Part shown: positions 46,583-59,485 of the stretch, in pieces
Layout: every line of letters begins with the position of its first letter
Numbering within the stretch: position 1 is the first letter of the stretch
Source: Caprimulgus europaeus
Taxonomy: Eukaryota > Chordata > Aves > Caprimulgiformes > Caprimulgidae
Length of the DNA stretch: 64,000 nucleotides
Direction of reading: 5' to 3'
NCBI GenBank assembly: GCA_907165065.1
Contig: OU015540.1
Span: 2,278,001-2,342,000, forward strand
The notes under the pieces: generated by a model
The model's input: only the letters and a program-made list of their open reading frames with translations
What the model was told of the DNA's origin: nothing
The model's database searches: none
Made by a program: the position numbers and the translations under genes

Positions 46583-49500
46583 TTCTGTAAGGCTAAAACC
46601 ACTCAGTGTAATAAATATAGCTATAAAACCAGTAGATATGAAAAAGTGCCATACAGCAATCCACTTCCAAAAACACAAGCACTTTCCAATTTGGGTCTCC
46701 AATCTGCTTAGGAGAATGACTGAACTGAGACTACATCTGGTATTTAATTCAAGCATTGTGCTGCTGTCAAAGGAAACCATGCTGGCAAGCTGAATTTCAG
46801 CCTGCCAAGAGCCTTTTGTAAAAACACAATTCATAGCTTAAAAGTAGGGAGGAGGGGGGAAAAAAATAAAAAATCTAGAAAAATAAAGACAGAATAGCAC
46901 AATCTCTGTGGGCAGATAAAGTGGAGAAATACAGAGTTCTCCTTATTTCCCTCTGCTGTGAGGACACTTGCACAGCCCAGGCTGGGGTAAGGTGTGGATC
47001 TCTCCATTCACCTCCATTTCAGGTTGTCTGAAAAACCTTTGATATCTAATAATATTAATCCCTACCCTTCCTTACTCAGTCTGGGGGTTATGACCAGCAA
47101 GTGGGGAAGTTTAAACAAATGTGTAAACCTATTACATGTAATCCTCACTGAGAGTATTACTGGAGTAAAATCTGAGCATGGGGACCTCCTGCTCTAACTC
47201 TAAATAGCTGGTTTCCTTCAGTGTGAAGAATGACTCAGTACTATGATTCAAGCTTAATATATTGCAGATCTGGTTTGCTCTGGCTAGACTTTATGTTCTT
47301 GCACTCTTGGGGCCCTCAAATTTTCTCTTCTGTCAGAGAGAATTTATTTTTCCATGAGCTCAAACTCTATCAATGACATTTACTTTGCAAGGCTGGAATC
47401 CCCTCCAAGGAGAGCAGGGTGAATTTTAAGGCTCTTTTTACGTCCTTAATTAATAAGAATTCATGAATTTTGGCAGTGATTCTTGGTTTTTAACCTGATA
47501 AGGTTTTAAAAGAATGTTCTGAATCAGCCACTAATTTTCCTATCAAATATGAGACTAGACAATGAGCTATTCCTGTAAGATGAGGCTGAATGTTATTCCA
47601 GAAGGGACCATGACATTTTCAGACTGGTATCAAGAAAAGAGTTGTTAACTAGATTTATTTATTGCTCAGTTTTACTTTTCCAGACAGACCTTTACTTTTT
47701 TTAAAAAATAGAATTAAATCATCACTTTTCTATTTTGTCTTTCATAGTCTACAAACCCTTCACATCTGCCTGCACCTATCTTAATAAAATTAGAAAACTC
47801 TTAGAGGATGACTTCATGCAGTTGAGGGCATCAGACCATCCCAGAATGAATTAAGGTTGAAAACAGGAGAAAAGGATGAAGCTACCAATTTTACAAAGAG
47901 CTATTTCAGATTATCTGTGTCCAACAGCAGAACATATGGACTGGCTTGATCCTAAAATAGATTCCATCAAAATCAGAGATGTTGTCAGCTTTGCTCTATT
48001 TTCATTGCAAACTAGCTTAAAACAACAATGATGGAGAAAGTTCCATTTATGTGTTGTAGTCATTCCTTCAGATAAATGCCAGAAGAAAATGAAATCAAAA
48101 CTTTACACCAAAGCACCATTCTGAGGAGCAAAGTATTGAATAGTAGTGAGCTGTGTTAGGAAGAAACAAGAGGGATTAGTGCAAACACCAGGGATGTGTT
48201 TCCTTAGAGTCTATGCACGTAGACACAGTCACTTTTGTTCTGTTTGAAATTCACCTTGTGTAGACAATTAGTAAGATGTAAAACACAGTAAATCTCTATG
48301 GATCAGAGTTATTTTTTTGTGCAAAGGTCTACAGGACAATCTCCAGACCATTTAAATCCCATTTTGACAGCATAATGGCCTTGAAGGACTCTATTGGTAG
48401 AACAGTCCTCCTGCATGACACTCAATTTCACCCTGTTATTCAGGTCAAACTCTTCTTGATTAGGGTAAAGATGTTGCTAAGGAGGTCCTCATGCTTAGCA
48501 TACAAGCAATGAGATGCAGTTTGTCTTTTGGAGACAAAGTAGAAATCATCCTCAAAGTAATTTTTTACTTTGAAAATAACTGAGATTAATAACAGCAAAT
48601 TTCAGACCAACTCATACTCAGCGAGACCTCTGTGCTATCTGTCATGAAGAGGGACCATGTGCTGAACTATCTGATTTATCAGCCACAGAGTGGCATAGGC
48701 TCTTCCCTTACAATCAAGGGTGAGGTCCACCCTGGCTCCCAAGGTGCTGGGAGGTTTAACAGGTTTGGTGCACTATTTTTATCTGACTCTTGACCTATCT
48801 GCATCTAGTCCCTTTGTGTCCTTTGGGTTTTTTAGAAGTTTTGCACTAAAAATATTTCCTTTTATGACCTGAACATGCACCAGTGACTACCAGGAATATC
48901 AAGTTTTGACAAGCTTTTCCAGGATATAAAGTCCCAGGAGAAAGAATGGGAGCTCTGTATACACTGAAGCCCCTAAATTAAAAAATCCTTAAGCTTATGG
49001 CACTAAAAATAAACATTTCCATGGATTTGCATGGCTCATGTCCTCTCTGCACATGAGCAGATGAGGCATCCTGTTTAAACTCAGCTTGATGGAAAACACT
49101 AGGTAGTTCTCAGAGTTAAAGAAGATCTTGCTTCAGAAAGAGGTTGATTTCCCCCATGCCAGTTAATTGTTCATTTTGGATCATTCCTAATTTTATGACT
49201 ATTTTTCTGACTGAACTAATAATATCAGCACATCAGCAATGCCTGTATTCATCTCTGGTATCAGAAACAAAAAGAAAATAAGCATCAGACTGAAGTTCTA
49301 TAATAATACATCTGCTGGGTGACTACAATCTTGTTGCTCCTCAGAGTAGTTCATTTACAATTGCCCCTTGGGCACTGCACAAACAGTAGCAAACTTGAGA
49401 CAAAAACTACTCCATCATTTGCTGTTCTTATCACAAGCCAGAAAATCTAAATTGCTTCAGGCCAACTAATTAATTAAACATTCCAGTGAGGGAAAAAAAA

Positions 49501-50082
49501 GCATTTCTCACAGAGTGTTTTCATAGACTCCTGTTGTTCTCTCTCAAAGATGCCCACACACTTGTTTTTGAGAATCTGGGTGACTGTACCAGCTCCAAAC
49601 AGCACCAGGTTTTCCATTTGAGGCTGGTTGATTTGAATTTAGCAAACTTCTCAAGCAAGAGCTTAAAATAGTGACCAGTTCCCAGGTTTATTTCTTACTT
49701 AGTGAGGCAAACACACAGATCTGGGTGTTCAAGTGCCCCGAGAGCCTTTACAAACCTTGGTGTGACGTGCACCTGGGCTTTGAGCAGGTACAACCTCAGT
49801 AGTAAGAATAGCTTGGAGGCATATTCAAGTACAATTCCTGCTGGAGAGAGTGATTCTGAAATCCAAAGTGTAAGGATTTCCCAGAACCTGAGAGAGTCAC
49901 CCAGAAGACCTCTTAAACGTGTTTTAGAAGTTAGAGGGTTTCTGCTGTTGTGGTGTTAAGAAGAAGACTATTGAATCTATAAGTGAGCTCCTGAAGAAAC
50001 CCTCAGGGCATCAGTTCTACCAACTTCCACTCTGGAAAATCTACTGAATTTATTTATTGGTTTTGATAATCAGGCCACATTT

Positions 50083-50114
50083 ACACCCTGCCACAATCAC
50101 ACCCTGCCACAATC
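50083..50114 (+). repeat. 16-bp tandem duplication
   Basis: ACACCCTGCCACAATC occurs twice head to tail with no difference. Confidence 0.9.
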
Positions 50115-51192
50115 TGCAATAAATAGGTCCACATGGCCAAATGGTCACTATCTACATGCACATAATCCCACCAACGTTGTGGCATAGTTACAGGTACCAG
50201 TGAGTATGTAGTTGATTTGTGCCTTTATTTCTAAGCTTTCCTTATGGATTTAAGGCCTTTACTAAGGAAGGTTTAAAGCAGAACTATAGATTAAGATGGA
50301 AAAAAAAAAAGACATTGCCCTGTTCTACTCAAGCCAGCTCAAGCAGTAGAAGTGGTGGGTGGAAACAGGGTCTATCATATGCAGAAAGAAGTGCCCAGAT
50401 CTGACCTTCCACACAGAATTAATTAATTTCTTTTAAAGGAGGAGTTTTATCCATCACCAAATGAGTCAGAAGTAGTAAATTTGCTGATTTAAAATTGTTA
50501 CTGTATATTAAAAAAAGTCCATATGAAAATTAATTTCAATCTTTTTAGCTGTGAAATCTAATCGAATTATCTTGAATTTCATTGAAAAGTACTAATTCTC
50601 CAATTAAAACTTCATTCCAGACTTAAAGCTGTTCAAGAATAGATAGTCTTATGAGGATATGGTATTGCAGATAATAAATGATTGGATTTGAATGCAAATA
50701 GCCATGATTTAAAATGCCCCAGTCAATGTAGAGGGGAAAAATTGAACATGATATGTTAAGAGTATAACTGCAATTGATTTCTATTTTTTTTAAGTCTCCA
50801 ACACAGTAGCAGATATGTTTCCAGAAGTGTTTCCATGTTTCTGAGGTAGAGAAGATGATACTCTGAAAATTATGGGGTTTTTAATGAGTCTCAGTTTTGC
50901 TGTGACTGGAAGTCCAATCCAGGTGACATTGAATATCAGATATTTTCAGGTACAAATAGCTTTATTCAAAATATTGTGTAAATAAAAGTTCAATGTCAGT
51001 GGTAGGCACTTCAGTCACTAAACACATCTTTTAAAGAACAATTCCATCTAGGATTTGACCATTACTTGCTGGATCATATTTCAAGTTTTAAAATACTCTG
51101 CAGGTTGATGAGGTTTAAAGCTGGAATGGTGGAGAACAGAGCAGGAATGAGGCACTGCTGTGCTTTGAGCTCATCTTGTCCTGCAAAGGGCT

Positions 51193-51732
51193 GGTGAGAG
51201 GAAAACATGGACTTCAGGTTGGAGATCAACTACTGCTGGTGAGAGGAAAACATGGATTTCAGGTTGGAGATCAGCTACTGCTGGTGAGAGGAAAACATGG
51301 ATTTCAGGTTGAAGATCAACTACTGCTGGTGAGAGGAAAACATGGACTTCAGGTTGGAGATCAACTACTGCTGGTGAGAGGAAAACATGGATTTCAGGTT
51401 GGAGATCAGCTACTGCTGGTGAGAGGAAACATGGATTTCAGGTTGAAGATCAACTACTGCTGGTGAGAGGAAAACATGGATTTCAGGTTGGAGATCAGCT
51501 ACTGCTGGTGAGAGGAAACATGGATTTCAGGTTGAAGATCAACCACTGCTGGTGAGAGGAAAACATGGATTTCAGGTTGGAGATCAACTACTGCTGGTGA
51601 GAGGAAAAAATGGGTTTCAGGTTGGAGATCAACTACTGCTGGTGAGAGGAAACATGGATTTCAGGTTGGAGATCAACTGCTGCTGGTGAGAGGAAAACAT
51701 GGATTTCAGGTTGGAGATCAACCACTGCTGGT
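51193..51732 (+). repeat. 45-bp minisatellite, 12 units
   Basis: Units begin with GGTGAGAGG at 51193, 51238, 51283, 51328, 51373, 51418, 51462, 51507, 51551, 51596, 51641 and 51685, ending at 51730 with GGTGGCC. Nine units are 45 bases and three are 44 (one A lost in the AAAAC run). The first units read as a 15-residue peptide repeat (LVRGKHGFQVGDQLL) in an open plus-strand frame from 51176 to 51466, until the first 44-base unit shifts the frame. Variant sites (ATCAACTA or ATCAGCTA; GTTGGAG or GTTGAAG) show an A-B-C three-unit higher-order order. The peptide has no known family and is probably not translated. Confidence 0.98.
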
Positions 51733-52282
51733 GGCCGGAGCTGGTGTAAAAATGAGGCCAAAAGAGATGGTTTTGGGCAAAAAGCAGAAATGTTGCAGCA
51801 CCCTGGAGAGCAGCCGTCGGGGTCTTCCTCCTCCAGTTGCCAACTTCAAACACAAACTCCCCCTTCTCCAACCTCCCAGTGAGCTCCTGGGGTCTTGGAT
51901 CACCTCTAGAGACAATTGAGGAAAATATAGGAATTCACTTATATGTATTTAATCCATCAACTGGCAAATAAATACATGAGTTTATTTTAAAATAATCCTA
52001 TTACCACAACAGCCTGGAGTTTGGTGAGATCACCAAATACTCATTACAGAAGCCATCTCACTGTGTCTGTCCTGGGAAACAAGCCCGTGGGGTTTCATTC
52101 TGTCCTCACTTGCAGGGAAGGGAATAAATTCAGATGCTCACAATGACAGCATTTGAGTTTTAAATGACTCAGATACTTTAGGTTGGATTTCTTCGTAGGG
52201 TCAGTTATAGTCTCTAATATCTAGATTAAGCTAATGCCTTCATTTTTAATGTTTATTATCTATCAGACTGGTTGAAGTATTA

Positions 52283-52357
52283 ATAAATTGCACTGGAGAT
52301 GGCAGTGTCAATAAATGATAAAAACAAAGCCTGGGAAGAGATGGATCTGCAGTAGGC
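52283..52357 (+). repeat. 75-bp dispersed duplication, copy 1
   Basis: Starts ATAAATTGCACTGGAGATGG and ends CAGTAGGC. It matches 53433-53507 with two substitutions (CTGGGAAG versus CTAGGAAG, ATCTGCAG versus ATCTTCAG), about 97% identity. Similarity stops abruptly at both ends, and it matches no repeat family that I recognise. Confidence 0.95.
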
Positions 52358-53432
52358 GTACCAGTAGGGTTTTTATTTTCCTTTGGCTAAGAACAACTTG
52401 TTATTTTGCTATTCAAATTTTGGCTTGAGCTCAGCTTCTTTTCAGAGAAAAATCATTTTTCTTCTGAAGTTTATTTGACCCTAAAACATATGTCTATGAG
52501 GTACTTAGGCCACCGTGTTTCTAAAATCTGAAATAATTTTGTTAGAAGAGCCAAAAAATTATTAATTTTCTCCTTCAAGCTGCAACATTTACATAGATAA
52601 AGGTAGTGGCAGTTAATTATGGCATGGAATAAGATGTTAAAGCTCAGGCTTTCCATGAACATTTGCTTTCATGTTCCACAATGTAATAATATTTTTATCT
52701 TAGAGTATCAACACACCAAACACATCCTGGTAGGTGGACACTGGTGTGAAATGATGCAAGGAAAGCCTGAAGCCAATTCTCACAATGGAATAATTTCTCT
52801 TGCCAGGTCCTAGATCAAAGTACTTAAGACAGTGTAGATGAGATGTGTGGTGGACAATAGATAGACCATAGCTTCACCTCCTCCCATGTTGGTCAAAAGG
52901 AAGTAGAATAGGTCAGACTGGCTATTCTTGATGCCTCTGGAGTAAGGTTTAGGACATGATTCCCTACTGACATGTTTGGGTCTGATCTCCCTTTGTACCT
53001 GGACATTAAAAATGTTCTGCAGTGAAGTTTTCTGACATCTGAACATCACTGGGGATGAGTGAACAGACTGGCTCTGTCACCACAAGAAGTGGTCTGGAGC
53101 ATCAGTACAAGCTGGGATAGAAGGAGTAACACTGCTAGGGAAGGAGTGGCCACCACAGACTGAAGACTGGCTGGAGGGGATCAGCATGCCACCATCTAAA
53201 CAAGACCACAACCCCCTCCCAACACTGTTATGGTCCTTAACTAGTAAAGTCACCAACTGGTTTAAACTGGGTGGTTTCCATCACCATGCACCAACCTGTT
53301 GCCTGCAATTCCCCTGGTTGTCATCATCAAGAGTAACTTCACCTTTCAGCAGCTGCTGCAGGGGGAAGGTTTGCTTGGTAACACCCATCTGCAGATTTCT
53401 CCACCACATTCAGGGGGAAAACTCCTCTTTGG

Positions 53433-53507
53433 ATAAATTGCACTGGAGATGGCAGTGTCAATAAATGATAAAAACAAAGCCTAGGAAGAGATGGATCTTC
53501 AGTAGGC
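53433..53507 (+). repeat. 75-bp dispersed duplication, copy 2
   Basis: Same orientation as copy 1, 1150 bases downstream, with two differences. The surrounding sequence is unrelated to that of copy 1. Confidence 0.95.
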
Positions 53508-54005
53508 AAAGGAAAACTATGGACATCTGCAAGTGGAAGGGTCTTGCAGAATGGTTTCCCTTCCACAGAGTGGCTGCAAATGACTTCTGTAGTCTTGCTT
53601 TTATCTTCAGGAGGAGCAAATGCTGCTTGTTGGGGATATCTTAAATTTACAGAGCCACTTTCAATGTATCTGTTCAACGTTTCTGCCTTGCAAAGAAAAC
53701 AATGCCCTGGCTCTTATCAATATTACTCAGGCACTCATTTATGCAGGCAAGGAAAGATGGATGTGTATATCCAAGGGCACAAGAACCCCCAGCACTCAGA
53801 TTTTGAATTACAGGACTATCAGGACACACTGGCCTTTTTCTAACTACCCGCTGTGATCTCCTGGGTGACTTTTCTCAGAACAATAAGATTGCATCTCAAA
53901 TGTACTGGGGAAAGACAGATCTGCTGGAAGAAAGAAAAACAGAAGGAAAAAGGTCATCTGCTTCTTTAGAGAGACTGAGTCCCAAGAGCACAATAAAGAA
54001 TACTG

Positions 54006-54138
54006 TTTCAAGGCCAGGTTGGATGAGGCTTTGAGCAACCTGGTCTAGTGGAAGGTGTCCCTGCTGCTGGCAGGGGGGTAGGACTGGATGAGCTTTAAGG
54101 TCCCTCCCAACCCAAACCAGCCTGGGATTCCATGATAC
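54006..54138 (+). repeat. CR1 LINE, 3' terminal fragment
   Basis: TTTCAAGGCCAGGTTGGATG, GAGCAACCTGGTCTAGTGGA, GGACTGGATGAGCTTTAAGG and a decayed tail (CCTGGGATTCCATGATACTG). Same subfamily as 16919-17044 and 15212-15562. Confidence 0.93.
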
Positions 54139-55742
54139 TGTCAATATTTTGAAAACACTGCTAAGACTGTGAGGACTTCTCCCATTCTTGTAAGTGATGA
54201 ATTCCTAGGAGGGGTTAATTCTGCTATTCTTGAAGTCTATTTTAGAAGAAAAATTAGAAAATAAGTAAGGATGGAATTCTTCAACTGAATCCACTAAAAA
54301 TAAAGCTTTGATCCTTTTTATTTTCACTCCAGAAAGAGTTCTTTTAACCTACATTTTGTGGCTGTTGATGAGATTAAGATATAGAAATGTAAAAATAGAA
54401 CAAGTGTTGCAGCACTTTTCGTAACCAAGTGAAAAAGCAGGGTTCAGCCTGTGCAAACTTGCTGAGTGTGCTATGCTCGTCTGCTAGGTCCAAGAATTTC
54501 CCCTTGTGTGAATGGGTTTTGGCTGAGTGGAAGAACTTTTGTGTAGCTTAGGAAAAAAAAAACCCTCTATGTTCATGTCTGAATGTGATGGAGTATGTCT
54601 CATCCTTTCTTCAGTGGTGGCAGCAGAATGAGACATATGGTTCTTGATTCAGCTGCCATGTAATCAAACAACATCCCTCAATCACAACATTTCTTGATAT
54701 CACTTTTATCAAGAAACATCCTGAACAGTCTGATGCAATTGTGTTAGAAGAAACAGACAGGATAGGTACAGCCCTTTCACTGCTTTTAAAAGAAAACTTT
54801 TGGATGCTTTCATATAGCACCCTGGACTAAATATTGTCTTTATTCAAGGAGCTCAGGTGGTCTGAAAACATAGAATAGATGGGAAAAAAATGAAAAATGA
54901 TGAGTTGCTTTATACAGCACTGCTGAAGGAATTCCTGTACTTAGTTGGTCATCCTGCACTTATTTTGAGAAATGTTCTCAAGAAAAGGAAAGGATTGGTG
55001 CAAGAGATCTCTGCGTTATCTAATACAACTCAATTTGTGTCAGGTGAGGTCATACGAGAACATTTCTTTAAGGCATTCCCCAGATCTCCATTTGACCATA
55101 TTGTTAAAATCAGTCCAAGGCTTCTTAATGATTTGGGGAAAGAATGAACACTGGGGGCCAAGGTAACAGTTGATCATCCTTGTTCTCACCCTTGAGTGGG
55201 TGAAGTTCAATTCTGCAACTGCAGCGGGAAAATCTGGAGAAGTGAAGGTGGAGAGCAGTGAAAGTTGGATGGCCAGAAAGCTGTTAAACATGGGCCATGG
55301 GCCATCTCCACTGGTAGCTCCTCAGTGTTTCTTGATGTGGAGGAGAGCCCAAAAGGATCTAGGAGGTGTTGTGAGGTTTTGTGGGTGGGATTGATTTCTT
55401 TCTTATCTTTCTTCCAGAAGAACAGTTTAGACCAGCCACCTCATCTACAATTCGGGCACTACTCTGATGCCTTCCCTCAGTCATTTATTTCTGCACTAAT
55501 TCTAGATACTCTTTGCTGGTCCTGTTTGTGAAGCTCCCATCTGTCTCTCTCTTGGATTCTCACCAATCAGTTCACATCTTTCTGGAAACACAATACTCAA
55601 ACCATGTTCCAGACAAGGCTTTTCTTCCTGTTCTACAAGCTCTATTCTCCCTTCATCATTTCATGTGTAGACACTACATAATACTCATACACTGAGAGGA
55701 GGTTTGCTTGGTTCCTAAAAAGTCAGCACTGCTGACTCGTAT

Positions 55743-55808
55743 GTTGGGGTTTTGGGGGGTTTTTTGTTTGTTTCTTTGTTTGTTTTGTGGGTTTTTTGTT
55801 TTTTTTCC
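55743..55808 (+). repeat. G/T-rich low-complexity tract
   Basis: Runs of G (4 and 6) alternate with T runs and TTTG words over 66 bases. Confidence 0.8.
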
Positions 55809-57661
55809 TGCAGGAAATCTCCTCAGTTAAACACTTCCAAAGTCAGAGTATTTTGTGGGAGAATATAGCTCAGTTTGTCCCTTTGCCAGTGAGGACTAAA
55901 CTAAGTTGATTTCAAATTGAAGAGAGTGCACACAAATAGCTCAGCCAATGTGCAGCAACCTGATTTACACCCCTCTGATTCAAGATTAGAGCCTAAGAAA
56001 GCCTTTTCTGAAAACAAGTGGATACTATTGAAAGTTTTCCTCCAGAACAAATAAACTGCAGCTGAGGAACCGGGTCTGACCTTTTCTGAGTCTTACACAA
56101 CTCAAAAGTAAAGTCTATTGATTATTATTTTTTTTTTTCTATTTCTTATCCAATCTGAATTGCACAGTGTTTATCAAATATGCAGTACTACACTGTGGAC
56201 ATTTACTGCAGGGGTTGACTACAGAAGGTCAAGTGCATGACAGAGTCAGAGAGGCTTTTTGGCAGACACTGACAAACCCCACTGCAGAGATATTTTCAGG
56301 CAGAGGCTTCGTGACAAGCTCATAGATTCCATCTCCATTATTAATATCTTCCTCTTTCCCCAGGTTTCATGATGGTCTTGAGACAAGGAAGCTTTTACCA
56401 TGAATACAATTATCATTTACCATGGATCAGTTCATCTGTCCAGAATCCCTCACTCATATTAGAACAAGATCGATGTTCAGAATGATGGACACCAAAGTCC
56501 TACAGCCCTCCAAGCAGGGCTGCCTCCTGCCTGAACAATTAACAGCAGAATTACAGGTGAGAGATTAAAATCAGAGAACACAAGAGCAATTCAAGCTTCT
56601 CCTGGGAGGATCACCACTCTCTTTTTCCCAAGAAGAAGGTCTTCTGTTGCTGTCTAATACCTGTTATACTCCTGAGGGTTGATAGAGAGGGCAGCTTGTT
56701 GCACACAAGCAGAAAAGATTAGGATATTTTGGATTTTGAGGTTATTTTTTCAACCTGCATAATTTATGGAAGACAAAGTAGCTGGCAGTGTAGCAATCCC
56801 AGAATGGGAGTTGTGTTGTTGGCCACTGGGTGTTCATCATCCTCATTTTGTTCCTTTTCCTATTTGGAGCTGGTGTATCTCGTTCATAACATGTCTAAAT
56901 TACCTCCCAGCCCACCAATATCAACCTTTAGACACCTGGAGAGTGTCCTTCTTTTAATATCAACCCTCATTCCACCAAAGGGAGGCACAGCATGCAGGGA
57001 GAAGCAACATCTTTTATCAGACCAACAGACGTGGTTGGCAGGAGGAGCAGAAAAAACATTCAGGCGTGGAGATCTCCTGCAGAGTAAAACAGCTCAAGGC
57101 TCTGTCTGTGTTTCCTGAACAAATCAGTTCTCCTCACGTCCATATCATGTCCAATTTATTTAGGATGGAAGGTTTTGCCTGCCTGGTTTGGTGTGCACAC
57201 AGGGACTGTCTCAGTTGTGGGTCTGAAGGCTCTATCTCTTTTAAAACATATTTTATTCTGACAGTCACAGTGGCTGAAACTGGAGGAACATGTGATGTGC
57301 TTCCTCCTCCTTCTCCACCCTATCAGCAGGGCAGATAAAAGCAGCAGTGAGCAGTACCTCCTCTTGGTTATATTCTTCCCTTACCCTTTTAAAGCTTTGC
57401 ATGCAGACAGATTAATTATATTGTAACTGATTAAATCATACTGCTACCTGGTGTGACATTTTATTAGTCGAGGAGGAAGAGCACGTGGACCTCGCACAAA
57501 GAGCCCCCTTCCATAGCAGCAGTCTTCACATTGCACTTGAACATTCAGTGTAATCCTTCTGTTAGCACAAGGCTGTCATCTGAGCAACCACATTAATTAA
57601 TAAGATCACGACCAGGTGCAGATGAAAGTGTTTATATGGACTCCAAAGTGCATTGGTGGAA

Positions 57662-57729
57662 ATGTGAAAGGATTTAAGATGTGAAAGGATTTAAGATGTG
57701 AAAGGATTTAAGATGTGAAAGGATTTAAG
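57662..57729 (+). repeat. 17-bp tandem repeat, four copies
   Basis: ATGTGAAAGGATTTAAG is repeated four times with exact 17-base spacing from 57662, followed by a partial ATGATGTG. The copies are identical, which suggests recent expansion. Confidence 0.97.
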
Positions 57730-59354
57730 ATGATGTGTATGAATATGTGCATGTCCACAGGATTCTCATTTCTATTGCACTGACATTGTAGCTTTCAGTC
57801 TTTAGATGAACTTTGAATTTACTATTAAATATCAGGAAATAGTCTCTCATGTGTGCAGAATGTATTTTCTGAACCCTTCTAGACTTGAGAAGCAGGGGAG
57901 TGAATGTGATGTTCCCCTCCAGTCTCACAGGACATCGAGATACAAACAGCTAATAAGTATGGAGGTGTGATCCACACGGTGACTTCATTCATCTTCTGCC
58001 TCTGCCCTCTCAACACCAAGCACCAAGGACCTCTGCACCTTGAACAGAGCAGAGCTTTAAAAGCAGATGAGCAATAGTTCAGGACAGCCTTTTGCACTTT
58101 GGGGAGAGAAATACTGACGTGAAATCTCTTTGCATTCAAGCACAGTTTCCTACAGTTAACCAAAATTGTACAAATCTGGGTAAAATCTTTGTGGCCAAAA
58201 TCCTTTAAAAAAACAGAAATCCTATTCCAAAAAAAAAGGAATTAAATAGTTGGTGTTGGGTTTACCTTTCCAGTGTGTCTTGGTGAAAAAATATAAATAT
58301 AAAAAAATGAGTTTGATGAGCTGAAGACCAGAGTTAGAGAGTTACAGTCGAGGCTTTGCCCCCTCTTCCCTCCCCACTGGTGCAGATGTTGTGCTTTTGG
58401 ATAAGAACATCCATCCTGGGTTTAATGGGCTTGAACTAAAATAACTTAAACACATCCCTCTATGCTAAGTGCCCCTTGCAGACATGCCTGTATGAAGGCC
58501 CTCAAACCAAAGCTGTAAATCACTTCACAAGGTACGTTGTGGTGCATTAGTCTTGGTACAATCTAATTTCACATCGAAGGTATCGAGAGCTGGCTGCTGG
58601 CCACAAAATTGAGACAGCATCCTTCATTAGGGCCAATAAATCTTAGAAATGTGTATGGCAGCCTTTGAGAAAGTAGAGTTAAGGGCTCTTCATGTTCATA
58701 AAAGGATGCTTTTGTTGGGCTTTGTCTTGAAAAGAAGAGTGGTGTTTCACAGAACACAAACATGACTTGGAGCTTCAAGAAATTCATTTAGGAGGAAAGC
58801 TTAATAGAGATAATTAAAGTACAGCCTGACTAAGCTTGATAAAAAGGAACCTAATGGTCTACAAATTTCTTAAAGCTGATGTATGGCTCAGCACTTACTC
58901 ATACTTGTCAAGCTCTTGAAGTCTCTGTTATAAATCATTGAGGTCAGCCTCCAAGAGAAAGATGTACGACTGAAATCCAGCACATTTGCAGGTAAAAGCT
59001 TTTCATAGTGAAAGAATGGTGCAAAAAAATGACCCAAATGAGAAAGAACTGAGATGAAATAATGTAATAGGGTATTGCTAGGGGTAATGAGATGGAAGTA
59101 TTGGAAAATATTGAGCACTTGGGATTTTTAAATTTAGATTGGACCAAATGCTTATAAAAATAGTCAAAGGGATATTCTTATGCTGTTGACCACATTGGAT
59201 AAATTAAATATTAACCATGGTAATTGGAACATCTATAGGATATCACAGTCTGGTTTGTGCAGTGTGGAGATAGCTTGAGATTCTCAAAGGTCTTATTCGT
59301 CCCAGCACAATGCATTGCACTGAAGATGGAACCCAGATGTTTGCTGGATGCTGG

Positions 59355-59485
59355 AGAAGGTCAGGTTCAGGCTAGAAACAAGGCACAGGTTCCTGTGATG
59401 GTGATCCCTGTCTACTGAAACCAGCTGCCAAAGGGTGGGGAGGGTTCTCCAGCATCAGACCACTTTAAATTGAGACAGGATGACC
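59355..59485 (+). repeat. Ancient CR1/L3-like LINE fragment
   Basis: TTCAGGCTAGAAACAAGGCA, then a GTGATGGTGATCCCTG segment, AAACCAGCTGCCAAAGGGTG, GGAGGGTTCTCCAGCATCAG and TTTAAATTGAGACAGGATGA. These follow the order of the ORF2 tail of old amniote CR1/L3 elements. It has no recognisable 3' tail and is strongly diverged. Confidence 0.6.

Larger units (their letters stand above)
45200..51192. other. AT-rich non-coding stretch, no gene recognised
   Basis: About 6 kb, AT-rich beyond roughly 46 kb. Between about 47.2 and 49.5 kb even chance open frames longer than 60 codons are absent. A 20-base-spaced duplicate of ATCCCATTAGGTG lies at 45285-45317. A TA-rich patch (46485-46582) and a small repeat (50083-50114) are listed separately. 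Many ATTAAT/TTAAT words are present and no interspersed repeat is recognised. Confidence 0.55.
51733..54005. other. Non-coding stretch containing a 75-bp duplication
   Basis: No gene recognised. Open frames of about 100 codons near 53.3-53.85 kb occur on both strands at once. The two copies of a 75-base segment (52283-52357 and 53433-53507) are listed separately. Confidence 0.55.
54139..59354. other. AT-rich non-coding stretch, no gene recognised
   Basis: About 5 kb. An 85-codon plus-strand frame at 54890-55147 has an even, protein-like composition but no recognised domain and is not above chance for AT-rich DNA of this length. G/T-rich simple sequence (55743-55808) and a 17-bp repeat (57662-57729) are listed separately. 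Confidence 0.5.

Noticed and set aside
51176..51466. Repetitive 15-residue peptide frame as a real repeat protein
   Set aside because: It is generated by the 45-bp minisatellite and broken by 44-bp units; no start context, splice support or family.
51193..51732. CRISPR array reading of the 45-bp repeat
   Set aside because: Units are contiguous tandem repeats with no unique spacers, in an avian-type genome.
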